Source of the DNA: Smittia aterrima | Lineage: Eukaryota > Arthropoda > Insecta > Diptera > Chironomidae | DNA: 64,000 nt | Assembly: GCA_033063855.1 (NCBI GenBank) | Contig: CP093830.1 | Span: 21,824,854 to 21,888,853 of the forward strand | Direction of reading: 5' to 3' | In this document: positions 12,823-23,580 of the stretch, in pieces | Numbering within the stretch: the stretch's first letter is position 1 | Layout: each line of letters starts with the position of its first letter | The notes under the pieces: model-generated | The model's input: only the letters and a program-made list of their open reading frames with translations | The model's database searches: none | What the model was told of the DNA's origin: nothing | Translations under genes and position numbers: made by a program

Positions 12823-13797
12823 ATTTATTTTAAAAGACAGAAGCGAATGCCTAGATTGAGATTTCCCTGACGAATCTCAAGCAATGCAACATGTATACTT
12901 GACACAAATATTAGCTGACCTGACGATTGAAGCCCAAAATCAACACAAAAGTGCACCAGATATAAAAGAAAAACATTAGACGAATTCAAGTACAAAACGA
13001 TGAATCTTTTTCACCAGCCGCGAAAACCTGAAAATCAAAAATATTTTAAATATTAACTCGATAAGAGAGAATGTTGTTCAATTTTGTAAGAGAATGTCTC
13101 AGGATCATCTCTGCCCCCTCAATCTTTGGATCTTCACAAATATTAACCGTAGCAGCATAGACCACAAACAATCAAAATGAAAAACGTATACCGAAGTCAT
13201 TAATAATGACATTGAACAACAATAACTTCACTTTTTATAGTTCGTAGTTCGTCAAAGCAAGATTATTTACTCTTATCGTAAGATTTTCCCCCAGACACGT
13301 TGAAGTATTTAAAGCTGCTGTTACTCTTTGTTGATTACGACAATTTCGGTCTTATCACACTCAGCAACACCCTAATTTGTAATCTCTCGTGCATAAAGTT
13401 ACTTAGAATAAAGATTTAAGTGAAGTGAAGTGACAAACTGAGTTGGTGACAATTTACGAGTTTATATCAAGAGGCTCGTCACTTGTAAACATCTCAAAGT
13501 CTTCTTATTTATTATCAAATACACTTGAAGATCTGGTTCATGATTCACAACGACAAATGATTTAATAATTTAATCGCCCCACGGCATCTTTATTCACACA
13601 TTTCCCTCAAAATTTACTTACAACAAATTTTTCTCTCTCAACGAACAACGAGAGATAATCACGCTACTTTGAATTTAATTATTTTCGTCTACATAGTCAA
13701 CCGAAAAAAAATGTATTATCAAGAAAATATTTTACGACCAGAAGGTCAATGAATTTGTTAAATTGAAATTATCTACGTCAAGTGCGGGCAGGAACCG
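12823..13797. other. Intergenic space between convergent CDK2AP1 and NUDT6 genes
   Basis: Holds the 3' UTRs of the two convergent genes. Candidate poly(A) signals are AATAAA at 13407 on the plus strand and TTTATT at 13589 (AATAAA on the minus strand), so the two transcripts may end within about 180 bp of each other. No other coding signal was seen. Confidence 0.55.
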
Positions 13798-15065
13798 TTA
13801 GAGCTTTTTCGGAAAGAACATGTTATAACTTCGCTTTAAGACTTGATGCGTCTCGTCGCTGACGTCAATCTTCATGCCGGCTTTCTCAAGCTCTAGATAA
13901 TGTTGCACAAACGAACGATTCGTTTGATGGACGTGAGGATGACTCATGTATTCGTCTAAGTTCATCCACACACATTTAGCGATTTCGCGATCACATTTGG
14001 TAATTTCTTCAGTTTCTGGTATCAGCTTCATGACAATGTACAGATCAGAGCAACTGAAGGCCGCGCCATGAGCGTGACGAAGACTAATAACACTATCAAA
14101 GTGTGTTTTAATGTTTGTTTCTTCAATCACCTCGCGAATCGCTGCCTCGACGAGATTTTCATTCATCTCGAGGTAACCGCCAGGGAGTTTCCAAGATTCT
14201 TTGATCAACGCATTTTTCTCGCTAACCACAAGAATCTCATTCTTGTCGTTGATCACTAAAGCACCAACACCAACCATTGTGTGAGCAAACGGAGGCACAG
14301 CTGATGGCTCGTTCGTTGGTAGCCACTTGTACATCATCACAATGTGATCGCGAGCGTGGTGGAAGATAAAATCATTTTTTGCTAAGGACGGCAACCAACT
14401 CGCTTGATTACGATGAACTCTGAACCATATGGCTCTTCGTTTCTCTTCTGTCCAATAGTTGAGCGATTCTACAATCAAATGAATAAAAGATTAGCTTTGC
14501 CGTCGAGGCCGCACTTCAATTGATAACACCCACTCGATAAAACTCCATCAAAATGAGCTTCATCACACGACTCAGTGGTTGAATCGATGGTGATGCCATT
14601 GAATCGATCGGAAACTCCCTTGAACACTCCCGGTTCTGTTGTCTCGACTGTTTGGTACCTACAAAAGAACGAACAAAACTTGTCAGTCAGCTGATTTAGG
14701 GTGCGCGAGACAATTAGAGATTCTTGTTCGATCCAGTGAAAATGGGACGACGACAGTGTCTCAGCTGGCGGTAATCAATTGAACTTTGCTCTGTCGTTGA
14801 TCTCATTTCTCCATCGTTTTATTTTATGAATCTTGGCCTAGAAATTCACTTTTGTTCTTCTTTGTTCATTTTGCAAGTGAAAGTAAACAAAAATATAAAA
14901 GAATTCGAATTACACTTCTTACTTATTGAACCACTTGTCACTGGCGTTCATTAGATTGTTGTCACTTTTCGGAATCTCGTCACCCATCGCTGCTAATTGT
15001 CTAATCGTTCTGGAACTCGTCTTGATAGCTGACAGCAGAGAAATGAGATTTTTCGTTTTATTCAT
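13798..15065 (-). CDS. NUDT6: Nudix hydrolase, NUDT6-like
   Basis: Three exons on the minus strand, 15065–14923, 14658–14534 and 14468–13798, encode 312 residues (human NUDT6: 316). The N-terminus is Ser/Thr/Lys/Arg-rich, like a mitochondrial presequence. The N-terminal NUDT6-type domain follows (VFKGVSDRFNGITID; NYWTEEKRRAIWFRVHR), then the Nudix domain with its box at residues 187–209, GYLEMNE then REVIEETNI. The box keeps the REVIEE metal-binding core but has Asn where the consensus GX5EX7REUXEEXGU has its last Gly. Nudix enzymes hydrolyse nucleoside diphosphate derivatives with Mg2+; the NUDT6 substrate is not firmly established. The first exon was found by following phases upstream: the AA|G junction gives WFNKYQTVE. 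The donor of exon 2 (TCGA|GTGGGT) is the least certain boundary. Confidence 0.85.
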
Positions 15066-15449
15066 TTAAATTTTCCTACACTTTTCATTAGAAGTTCTCA
15101 ACACGCGACGCGACTCGTATATACAATATTTACATAAATAAAAGTAATTTTTCGCGAGACAACAATATTGTAGAAGGTCGCGAGAGAAACTGAGACGAGA
15201 AGTGAATTTTCAAATTGATTAGACAAAAAAACTTCAGTCAATTTGTCTTCTCGGGAGAAGAGAAGTTCGTTGAAAAAAATGATTTCTTACCAAGAAAAAA
15301 TAAATTTGATTAACTGAAGTTAACTTCACTTTCAATTTCCTTTTCACGCCAACTCAAAGCTTCCTGAAATAAAATGAGAAATTTAAAAACTTTTGTCTGC
15401 GCAGTAATTTGCTTAAGTTTATTGATAAAAATGAAAATGTTTGAAGACT
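15066..15449. other. Spacer between NUDT6 start and DDX46 end (same strand)
   Basis: A 384-bp stretch upstream of NUDT6 and downstream of DDX46, both on the minus strand. TTTATT at 15418–15423 (AATAAA on the minus strand) is a candidate DDX46 poly(A) signal. The rest should contain the NUDT6 promoter; no TATA box is evident. Confidence 0.55.
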
Positions 15450-18400
15450 TTAAAGAACTTTGTAACGAGCTTTGTTGACCATTTGATGAGAAACGTTTTT
15501 AATTTTCATGAGTTCTTCCTTGATCAGCCGAGTGATTTCTCGCTTTGCTTTGGACACAGCGAGTTCGCTACAACTCTCGATTGCGAGATAAAGTTTACGC
15601 TCGCCTTCTGGAACAGGTTTTCCCTGCATCACGAAAGTTCCTCTCACTGTTAGACCAGCCTCAGAATATTCAGAAATTTGCGCCAAAGCTTCTTTTGAAG
15701 TGACTTTCCATCGAGCTTGTTGCGGGAAGTCGTTGATCTCAAGTTCTTCTTCGTATTTCTTGAATAATCCATCAGATCCACTCTCCAATGCTAACTCGTC
15801 TTCATCTTTAGGTTGATAGTTAAGCTTCGTGTTCAACTTAGCCGCAAGCTGCTCAGCAACTGTTTTAGCCTAAAATTGAAAAAAAGTTTAGCTTGAAGAT
15901 TAAAAGAGATTTTCTCTGAACTCACGGTGATAAGTTGATGAGTGTGACCACCCTTGAAGACAGCTTCAGCTGCTTGCTGTGTCGCTCCTTTCGCCTCAAG
16001 TCCAAGATTCTTTTGAATGTTAATTCTTGACGCAAGTCGCTTCGCCAATTCAAGTTTATCTGTCGAGGCGATTGTTGGTTGAATGTTAACGGGAAGAATC
16101 GTTGGAATGACTGGAGCTTCGACTTCCTTGACAGTTCGTTTCGTTGCGAACATATTCTCAATGGTCTGATCAATTTCATTCTCCAAATCATCTTCATCAT
16201 CAGAATCGGCGAGACCAAGTGCAGCCTTTTGAAGTTTCTTCATTTCATTGACAGCAGCAGCTTCTTGCTCATCAAATTTGAATCCTTTTCCACTGAAGCC
16301 TCCGCCAGTATGAACTTTCTTGCCAATAGCTTCTTGACCTTCTTTGTATGTGTCGAAGAGCTTTTGAAGTTCAGGTGGGACTGTTGCTCCAGATAATTCC
16401 ATTGCTCTAAAAATATTAAAATTTATTCAATTAATTGAAGGAACGACAGAAAGTGTTTGATAATTGATATTTACCTTAGAATTTCTCCAGCGTATCTACC
16501 TTGATCAGGAGTGAGGAAAGTCCACGAGAAACCTTGTTTTCCTGCTCTCCCCGTTCGACCACATCGATGAACGTAGTCTTCATAATGATTTGGACAATCG
16601 TAGTTAACGACGAGAATTAGTTGCTTTACATCAAGACCACGCGCAGCGACTGATGTTGCAATTAGCAATTTGCATCTTCCAGATTTGAAATCAAGGATTG
16701 TCGAGTCTCTGTCGTATTGATCGATTCCTCCATGAAGTGACATGCAGGGATAAGAAGCTTTCATTAATTCTTTCAGTAGCGAATCAGCATTTTCTTGTTT
16801 GTCAACGAAGACGATAATCGATCCATGCTCTTGATAATGTCCCAGCAGTTCAAGGAGTTTAAAGAATTTCGCTTCGTCTTCTAAAACTGCAACGTGTTGT
16901 TCAACTTCCTTGCAAACTATTGAACGTCCTCCGACTTGAATTTCAATTGGTTTCTTAAGGAATCTTCTTGCCAGTGCTTCCATTTGTCGAGGGAAAGTTG
17001 CAGAGAACATTACAGTTTGACGATCTGGTCTAATGTTGTCAAGAATTCTCAAAACTTGAGGTTCAAAGCCAAGATCAAACATTCGATCTGCTTCATCAAG
17101 AACAACGTACGTCACACGACGAAGATTTGTCACGCGTCCTGAGTTAGCTGATAACATGTCGATCATTCGACCTGGCGTACAAATGATTATTTCAGCTCCA
17201 CGTTTTAGTTCTGCAATCTGTTCACTAATTCCAGTTCCACCGTAGACGCAAGCAGCTTTCAAGCCCAACGACTTCGAGAACTTTTTGATGTCCTTGCCGA
17301 TCTGCATGCAAAGCTCTCTTGTGGGGCTCATGATGATTGCTATCGGTCCATCGCCGTCTTCCAAACTTTGTTGATCAAGAATGTGACGGAACATTGGGAG
17401 AATGAAAGCGATTGTTTTTCCTGAGCCTGTTTTAGCGATTCCGATTACATCACGGCCACTCATAATCGTCGGGATAGCTTGACATTGAATTGGCGTTGGT
17501 TTCTCGAATTTAAGCTTTTTCAACGTGTCCATCTCTTTCTTGGAAACTCCGCAATGTGACCAGGATTTGATTGGTCTCGGACAACCTTTGCCTTTTACTT
17601 GAATTCCTTCTAACTCAACTCGATAAGCGTCGATCTCTTCATTTGTCAAACGCGAAATCTCTGGAACTTCGACATAAAAGTTTTTCTTGAAAGGCGCGTA
17701 CTCGATTGTCGTGTGATCTACTTTTGCAAGTTCTTTCTTTTGTTTCAGAGCAAGATTTGCTGCTGTGTCTTTGATGTCTTCCTGTTCTTCTTCTGAACTG
17801 TATTCGAGTCCATCTTGATTCTGTTCAATTAGTTCTCCTTTCTTCGTTTCGGTTTGTTGCTTATTCTTGACGTTTCCTGTCACGATAACAACTCCAGATG
17901 ATTTAGATGACGTAATCGGTTTAGACATTTTATTGATCTTTCGCACTTCGTTGTCAATTCCTTTCATGTAAGCATCAAGTGGATCATCGTCTTCTTCATC
18001 GTCTTGTTCCATCTCAACAGATTTCTCTGGCTCTGGAGAATCAGCTTTCTTCACTTCAACTTTTGAAATTGCGAGAGGCATTTCAACGTCTTCCTCTTCC
18101 TCTTTTTTCGGAGGCGGCGGCGGCTCGACAGACTCTTCTTTAACTCGCGTCGGACTATCCATAATTTCAATAATCTTTGGATCTGTGACGGGTTCAACGT
18201 CGTCCTCTTCGTCATCTTCTAAACTCCATTTCTTAGTCGATCCAGCAACAGAAGGTTTCTTATGAATCTCTGTTTCCTTTTTCTTTCGTTCAGCTCTCCA
18301 TCTTTCGATCCTTTCTTTTCGTTTTATCATCTCAAGTTCGAGTCGACGTTGTTCTTCTTCTTTGTCAAACTTTGCTGGATCAAATGAAGGTTCATCTTTG

Positions 18401-18819
18401 ATCTCAATCACTTCCCGCGACTCCTTCGTGGATTCTTTTGGACGAGCATCTCGATCTCTCGACTTGTCACGATGATTTCTTTCACGAGATTTAGAACGAT
18501 CACGAGACTTCTTCTTGTCTTTACCACTTCCACTAAAAGAGAATAAAGATTAGAGATATTTTCAATTGTTGACGAAAGTGAGCTCACTTTTTTCTTCTGG
18601 ATTCCTTGTCTTCACGTCTCTCCTTGCTTCGACTTCTTGACTTGTTACGACTCTTCTTTTTCTTGTCTCGGTCCTTGCTTTTATTCCTTTCACGATCTGA
18701 TTTCTTTGATTTCTTCTTAGAATGTTCCGGTGAACTCGACCTTCGTCTTGTTCTGTAAACAAAATAAAAGTTTCACTCAAGCTCGAACTCGTGAAGCATG
18801 AAACTTACCTTGACTCCAT
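15450..18819 (-). CDS. DDX46: ATP-dependent RNA helicase DDX46 (Prp5)
   Basis: Five exons on the minus strand, 18819–18809 (11 nt), 18752–18588, 18532–16475, 16406–15926 and 15869–15450, encode 1044 residues, close to human DDX46 (1031). The order is an Arg/Ser/Lys-rich RS-like N-terminus (about 1–95), an acidic and charged linker, then a DEAD-box core: Q motif (PTPIQCQAIP), AKTGSGKT near residue 425, PTREL, TPGR, DEAD near 537, SAT, ARGLDV and HRCGRTGRAG. The C-terminal region has the DDX46-type KH-like end (NDFPQQARWKVTSKEAL, GERKLYLAIE). Prp5/DDX46 acts with U2 snRNP and SF3b in pre-spliceosome formation and branch-site proofreading, in the nucleus. The tiny first exon (ATGGAGTCAAG) was accepted because all four junctions keep frame. 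Its start lies 390 bp from the divergent MATH-BTB gene. Confidence 0.95.
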
Positions 18820-19209
18820 CGTTACGAAGTGATAAATTAGGTTTACAAAGAATGAATGGTTTCTGATTTAAAGTTAAAGAAATAAACAAAAATTCGCCGA
18901 AAGTAAGAATTTGCTTTTAAACGTTTCAAAAGACGCTTTCACTGCGGCTCAAATTTTTTTGTATAAATTGAAAGGATTTTTGTTGTTGTGTGAGTGTAAA
19001 ACCAAGATTTTTGAGAGCGCGAGAATGAGAACAAATGATTCTAACTGATAAGGACGAACAGATTCAATGTCTTTTGTCAACTAAATTGAGAGATTCGAGA
19101 ATGTTCCTTTCGGTTTTAGCTCTTCAGTCTGATGACATTCCTGTTGCGATCAAGTCGATTTTTTTTGTTCTCCTCATTTAAGAAATATTAATACCGATTA
19201 CAGCTGAAA
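18820..19209. promoter_or_regulatory. Divergent promoter region, DDX46 and MATH-BTB
   Basis: A 390-bp spacer separates the start codons of two divergently transcribed genes and must hold both promoters. AT-rich, with no TATA box at a convincing distance; exact start sites cannot be placed by eye. Confidence 0.5.
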
Positions 19210-20347
19210 ATGTCAATGAAGCCCCACAAATTCTTCTGGGAAATTACTGGATTCACTAAAGAGAAAATTCTAGAATCTAAATCAATAAAATCAGAAGTCT
19301 TCAAGATCAGCGTGGATTTACATGAAACAGAATGGTGAGAGAAAATATTTAGAATCTTCTTGAACTGAAAAATTTTTTTCTTCAGGTTTTTGAAGATTCA
19401 AGATGAAACCGATAAATTAAGCATGTATCTTCATAACAAATCCAAAAGTAAAGTTGATTCGACTTTTGAATTTGGAATTGTAAGCAGCAAGACTGATTAT
19501 CGAAATTTAAAAATAAAACGATCAGGACAAGAATGGGTCGACGCAGTCAGTACCGGCTTTGGAAACCCCAATTTCATTGACTACGCGAAGCTTTTCGATC
19601 CTGATAATGGCTACATCACAGATGGAAAGATTACACTCTTCTGCGAGGTAAGTTTGTAAAGTCTTAATTGGAGAAGAAATAATTTTTTTTGTAGTTATTT
19701 TTAGGAGAACTTTCGTTAACAGAACTATCAAATAAACAGCAACAGAATATTTTAAGTGGAATGTTCTTCAAAGATAAATTCAAAGACTGTCAGCTGCAGG
19801 CGAGCGATGGAGAACTTTTCAAATGCCACAAAGCTGTTCTCGCTTTTCGATCGACTGTGTTTGAAGGGATGTTCACGAATGCTGAGTCGGAAGAGTTTCT
19901 AACGAGTCTTGTCAAGATAGAAGTTAATTCACAAACGATGGAACAATTTTTGCGATTCATTTACGGCCTCGAAATCCAGAACTTAAATGAGATCGCTTTT
20001 GACTTGTTCATCGCCGCGGACAAATATTTGATGGACGAGTTAAAGGAAATTTGCATCGAAAATCTAATGAAGAATTTAAGCAAGGAAAACGTTTTGAAAT
20101 CGCTGATCATTGCCGACAAAATCATGAAAGCAGAGAAACTTTTCGATGCCTGCCTGATCGTCATTGGCTGGTAAGCTTTTCTCATTCACTTTGACTCAAA
20201 TTAATTCACAAATTTTTTAGGAATTTCCAATTTTTGAGTAAAACACCAGAATGGAAAGCTTTGTCTCCACCGCTTTTGTTTAAGATTATTGAAACCTTAA
20301 TGCCGCGATCAATTTCTCATCGTAGTCATGTGAAAACTTGCCTTTAA
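19210..20347 (+). CDS. MATH and BTB domain protein (SPOP-like)
   Basis: Four exons, 19210–19334, 19386–19647, 19695–20170 and 20221–20347, encode 329 residues. Residues about 5–140 form a divergent MATH domain (HKFFWEITGFTK at the start, DGKITLFCE at the end). Residues about 155–260 form a BTB/POZ domain with DCQLQASDGELFKCHKAVLA. A C-terminal three-box/BACK-like helical region follows. MATH-BTB proteins are usually substrate adaptors for Cullin-3 ubiquitin ligases: MATH binds the substrate and BTB binds Cul3 and dimerises. Divergence from SPOP is high, so this is probably a lineage-specific member rather than the SPOP ortholog. In exon 3 the acceptor at 19693–19694 was chosen over the AG ten bases downstream because the latter meets an early stop. 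A 290-bp gap separates it from the next gene. Confidence 0.8.
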
Positions 20348-20637
20348 ACTTCATAATTTTTTTCATTTCTTAATTTGAATCCGCTAAGCAAATTAATCTT
20401 AGTAAATCGCTATGAACACAATTTGAAATAAAATACTCTGGTTTCGTTACAATAAAGAATAAATATTTATTATTTTTTTTTCTGTTAACTTTTCAGTTCA
20501 AAAGAAAGTTACTTGCGCGGTTGTCTCGCAGCCTTAGACCGATGATACCTTCCGTTCTAACTAATTTTTGTTAAGTTTAATATTTACTAACTCGAAAATA
20601 GGAAAAGGCAAGAAATTCCTCTTCACGATAAATAAAG

Positions 20638-21716
20638 ATGTTGACGAAGGAATATAGAGTGGCGATGCCACTAACAGTTCAGGAATATCAGATTGGTCAA
20701 GTAAGCAGAGCTCAGTCTTTCGATCTCATTTAGAAAACAAGATTATTTCAAATATTTCCTCATTTTCTTCAGCTTTACATGATTGCAAGACATTCACTTG
20801 AACAATCACAAGGCGGCGAAGGAGTTGAAGTTGTGGATAACCGCGAGTGTTCCGAGGATGAAGAGAAGTGAGAATCCTTAATTTAATTCATGATCTTTGT
20901 TATTTCATTCATTTTTCTTTTATTTTAAAAAAGTATGGATGACAATCAGAAAACTTTCCTGAAACAACGTGAATCGCGAAACAAGGGACAGTACACAGAA
21001 AAGCGAATTCACTTAAGCTCTCGATTACCTTATTGGCTTCAAGCTGTCACGCCCCGACTCTTCTACGTGATTGAGAAATCTTGGAACTTTTATCCCTACA
21101 CAATCACTGAGTACGCGGTAAGAAGAATCCTTCAAACTAACTCAAACTTCTTACATAACAAACCAACTCTTTTCAGTGCTCATTCTTGCCAAAGTTCCGC
21201 GTTGAGATTTACACGAAGTTCGAGGATAACAGCGGCACCACTGAAAACTCTTTCAACGTTCCTGAAGAAGAGTATCAGCAAATCACAGTTGACCACATTG
21301 ACATTGCGTTTGATGAGATTCAAGCGAAGCACTTCAAAGAAGAAGAAGATCCCAAACTGTTCAGATCGAACAAGACAAATCGTGGGCCACTTGTTGAAGG
21401 ATGGAGAATAACTGACAAACCGATGATGTGTTCATACAAACTTGTTCACGCTTCCTTTGAAGTTTGGGGATTCCAAACGAGAGTCGAAGATTTCATTCAT
21501 AAATGCATTCGCGATGTGTTGCTCCTTGGGCATCGTCAAGCGTTCACCTGGGTCGATCAATGGTACGACATGGATTTGGCAGCTGTTCGAGAATACGAGA
21601 AGAAGCTTCAAGAAGAGACAAACAAAAAAGTTCTTGCCGAGCCAGCTCAGGAGTTAGCGACACAGGAAGTTCAAGTTGAAGTCACGAAAGCAGCTGGAGA
21701 TGGAGAGTTCGATTAA
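20638..21716 (+). CDS. rdgBbeta: Phosphatidylinositol transfer protein, rdgB-beta/PITPNC1 class
   Basis: Four exons, 20638–20700, 20773–20867, 20934–21117 and 21177–21716, encode 293 residues. The START-like PITP fold spans nearly the whole protein, from MLTKEYRVAMPLTVQEYQ, through GGEGVEVV and TITEYACSFLPKF, to MCSYKLVHASFEVWG and GHRQAFTWVDQWYDM. The TITEY(A/T)CSFLPKF, SYKLV and HRQAF.WVD signature fits the soluble class II protein PITPNC1 (Drosophila rdgB-beta) rather than class I PITP-alpha/vibrator. PITPNC1 transfers phosphatidylinositol and phosphatidic acid between membranes. A short Glu/Val-rich tail (about 30 residues) ends the protein. The acceptor of exon 3 is AAAAAAG, without an adjacent pyrimidine tract. 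The gene converges on Atg3, with 265 bp between stop codons. Confidence 0.9.
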
Positions 21717-21981
21717 ACAAGAATTTAGCTTATTCATTATGTGAATGTTAGTGAAATCATCTTACTGTTGGTTGTTCAGCACAAAGCTCTGTACTTACGT
21801 TCAATCTCACCGCCATTCTTACACTGCTATCTTATTGCACATTTGATGTAAAATAGGAACCAAGTAAAATAATCAGACTGCAACCTTTAATATCATGCGT
21901 AAAGCTCAAACTTCCTTTATTTCAATAGCTCACTTGATTCACAAACCGCTTTAAAGCAGACGACTCGACTATGAGAGACAT

Positions 21982-23038
21982 TTAGATTGTAATGTTTTGG
22001 CTGAAGTCGAAGTTAATCGTTGGTATTACGCTTTGTACGAATTTCAAGAAGATTATCAAGTACGAATGGACAGAGAGCTCATTCCCGCCTTCTTCAGCGA
22101 TGTTAATGAATTTCTTCATGAGTTCTGAGTGCTTACATGGATGAACAGCGAGCATTGAGTTTCCGAGATGTGGATGTTGCTCCATTGTGACAGTTTTCTT
22201 TGCGTTGTCTTGAGAGACGTCTTCAAACATCTGCTCGACACTTAGTAGTCGACGATTCTCATCGTATCCAATCAAGAATAAGTGTGGCGTTTGGTAATAC
22301 TTGTTATAAACTATGTGAAGATCGTAAGTTCTTGTGTGCACCACGGAATCGCCACTTTCAGTCGCGTTTGATTCATTCTTCTCAACTGGTCTGTTGATTA
22401 TCGCAACGGAAGGATCCACATTCTCAAGTTGACCTGATTCCTCGAAATCTTCCATATCAATCGCTTCTCCATCCTCATCATCATCGTCAGCATCTTGAGC
22501 TGTTTCCTTTTCCTCTTTATGTGCTTCATCATTCATCTCCGAAGGATTTTCGTTATCATCTTCATCGCCTTCAGTGTCGTGTGTCACCCAACCTTCATCA
22601 CCTTCTACATCCTCTACAATTCTTTCGACACCACTGAACTCCATTTGACGACATCTACGTTGGCAAGGAACATTTCTGAAGAGAGAGAGAAAGAGATTTA
22701 GTCTTGTTATCTCAAGTATTCGCAATCGTTTACCTTGTAACTAAGAATTGCTTGTCTTTGGGAAGATAAGGTTTAGCTTTGCTCTCATCCCCAGCTGACC
22801 AGCTCCATGTTGGACAGAAATGTGTAAGATGATCTCCAGCTGCAAGCTACGAAGAAGAAGAAAATTAAATAAACTTTTGCGAAAAAAAAAGGAAAACAAA
22901 GGAAAAACGTGAAACTCTTACAAATTCTTCAGGAGTTAATCTTCCTTGCTCCTTAAATCGAGTTTCTTTCAAGACTGGCGTCAACTGTTCAGCAACTGAC
23001 AGCGACGTCTGTTTGATTCTATTCACCAGACTATCCAT
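21982..23038 (-). CDS. Atg3: Autophagy E2-like enzyme Atg3
   Basis: Three exons on the minus strand, 23038–22922, 22846–22734 and 22675–21982, encode 307 residues (human ATG3: 314). Visible landmarks are the N-terminal helix region (MDSLVNRIKQTSLSVAEQL), FCPTWSWSAGDE, KQFLVTRNVPC, a long acidic flexible insert, YNKYYQTPHLFLIGYDE and the catalytic motif HPCKHSELM with Cys257. Atg3 accepts Atg8/LC3 from Atg7 and conjugates it to phosphatidylethanolamine on the phagophore. The acidic insert corresponds to the Atg7-binding flexible region. TTTATT at 21916 gives a minus-strand AATAAA. The gene is divergent from Patj, with 542 bp between the start codons. Confidence 0.95.
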
Positions 23039-23580
23039 TATTTTTTAAGACAAACCACTTGTCGTTTGATTTTTTTGAGCTCGACGACTTGGCGAAGTAT
23101 GTTTGTCACTTCGGTCGAAAAGAATTTTTAAGACAAAAAGTTGAAGGCTCGAAATGTTGACCTTACTTAAGAAGTTTAATTGTTAAAGTTCAATTGAATT
23201 AATTTGTTCTTAATCTTGATCCATTTTCAGAGAAGAAATTAAATAATTTCATTTAAAAATCTTTCAATACCTTTCGTAGAAGTTTACCGAGCGAATCAAA
23301 AAAGGTTGTGAAGGTTCCATCTCGTCTCACTTAAACTCGATGAGAGTTGAGACTGGGAAAAATAATTTAGCCCATACGATACCGTAAAATTCTTAGAATA
23401 TTTTCGCGAATAAATCGTAAATAAACAAAAATCAAAAGATTTCTCCAGCTTTGAAACAACAAATTTTTGTTCATTGTGAGCTCATCCATCAAAAGAACTT
23501 TGAGTTAACATCGCTTTGATGAATATAAAGTGAAAATTCTGAAAAACCTTTTTGGACCAACCCAGAAAAAAGTTTGCAAA
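23039..23580. promoter_or_regulatory. Divergent promoter region, Atg3 and Patj
   Basis: A 542-bp spacer between two divergent start codons. It is AT-rich with no TATA box at a convincing position. The Patj frame is open for 17 codons upstream of its ATG from a non-ATG codon at 23530, which is probably 5' UTR. Confidence 0.45.

Noticed and set aside
23530..23580. Upstream extension of Patj from a non-ATG codon
   Set aside because: No ATG; the conserved N-terminus begins at the ATG at 23581.
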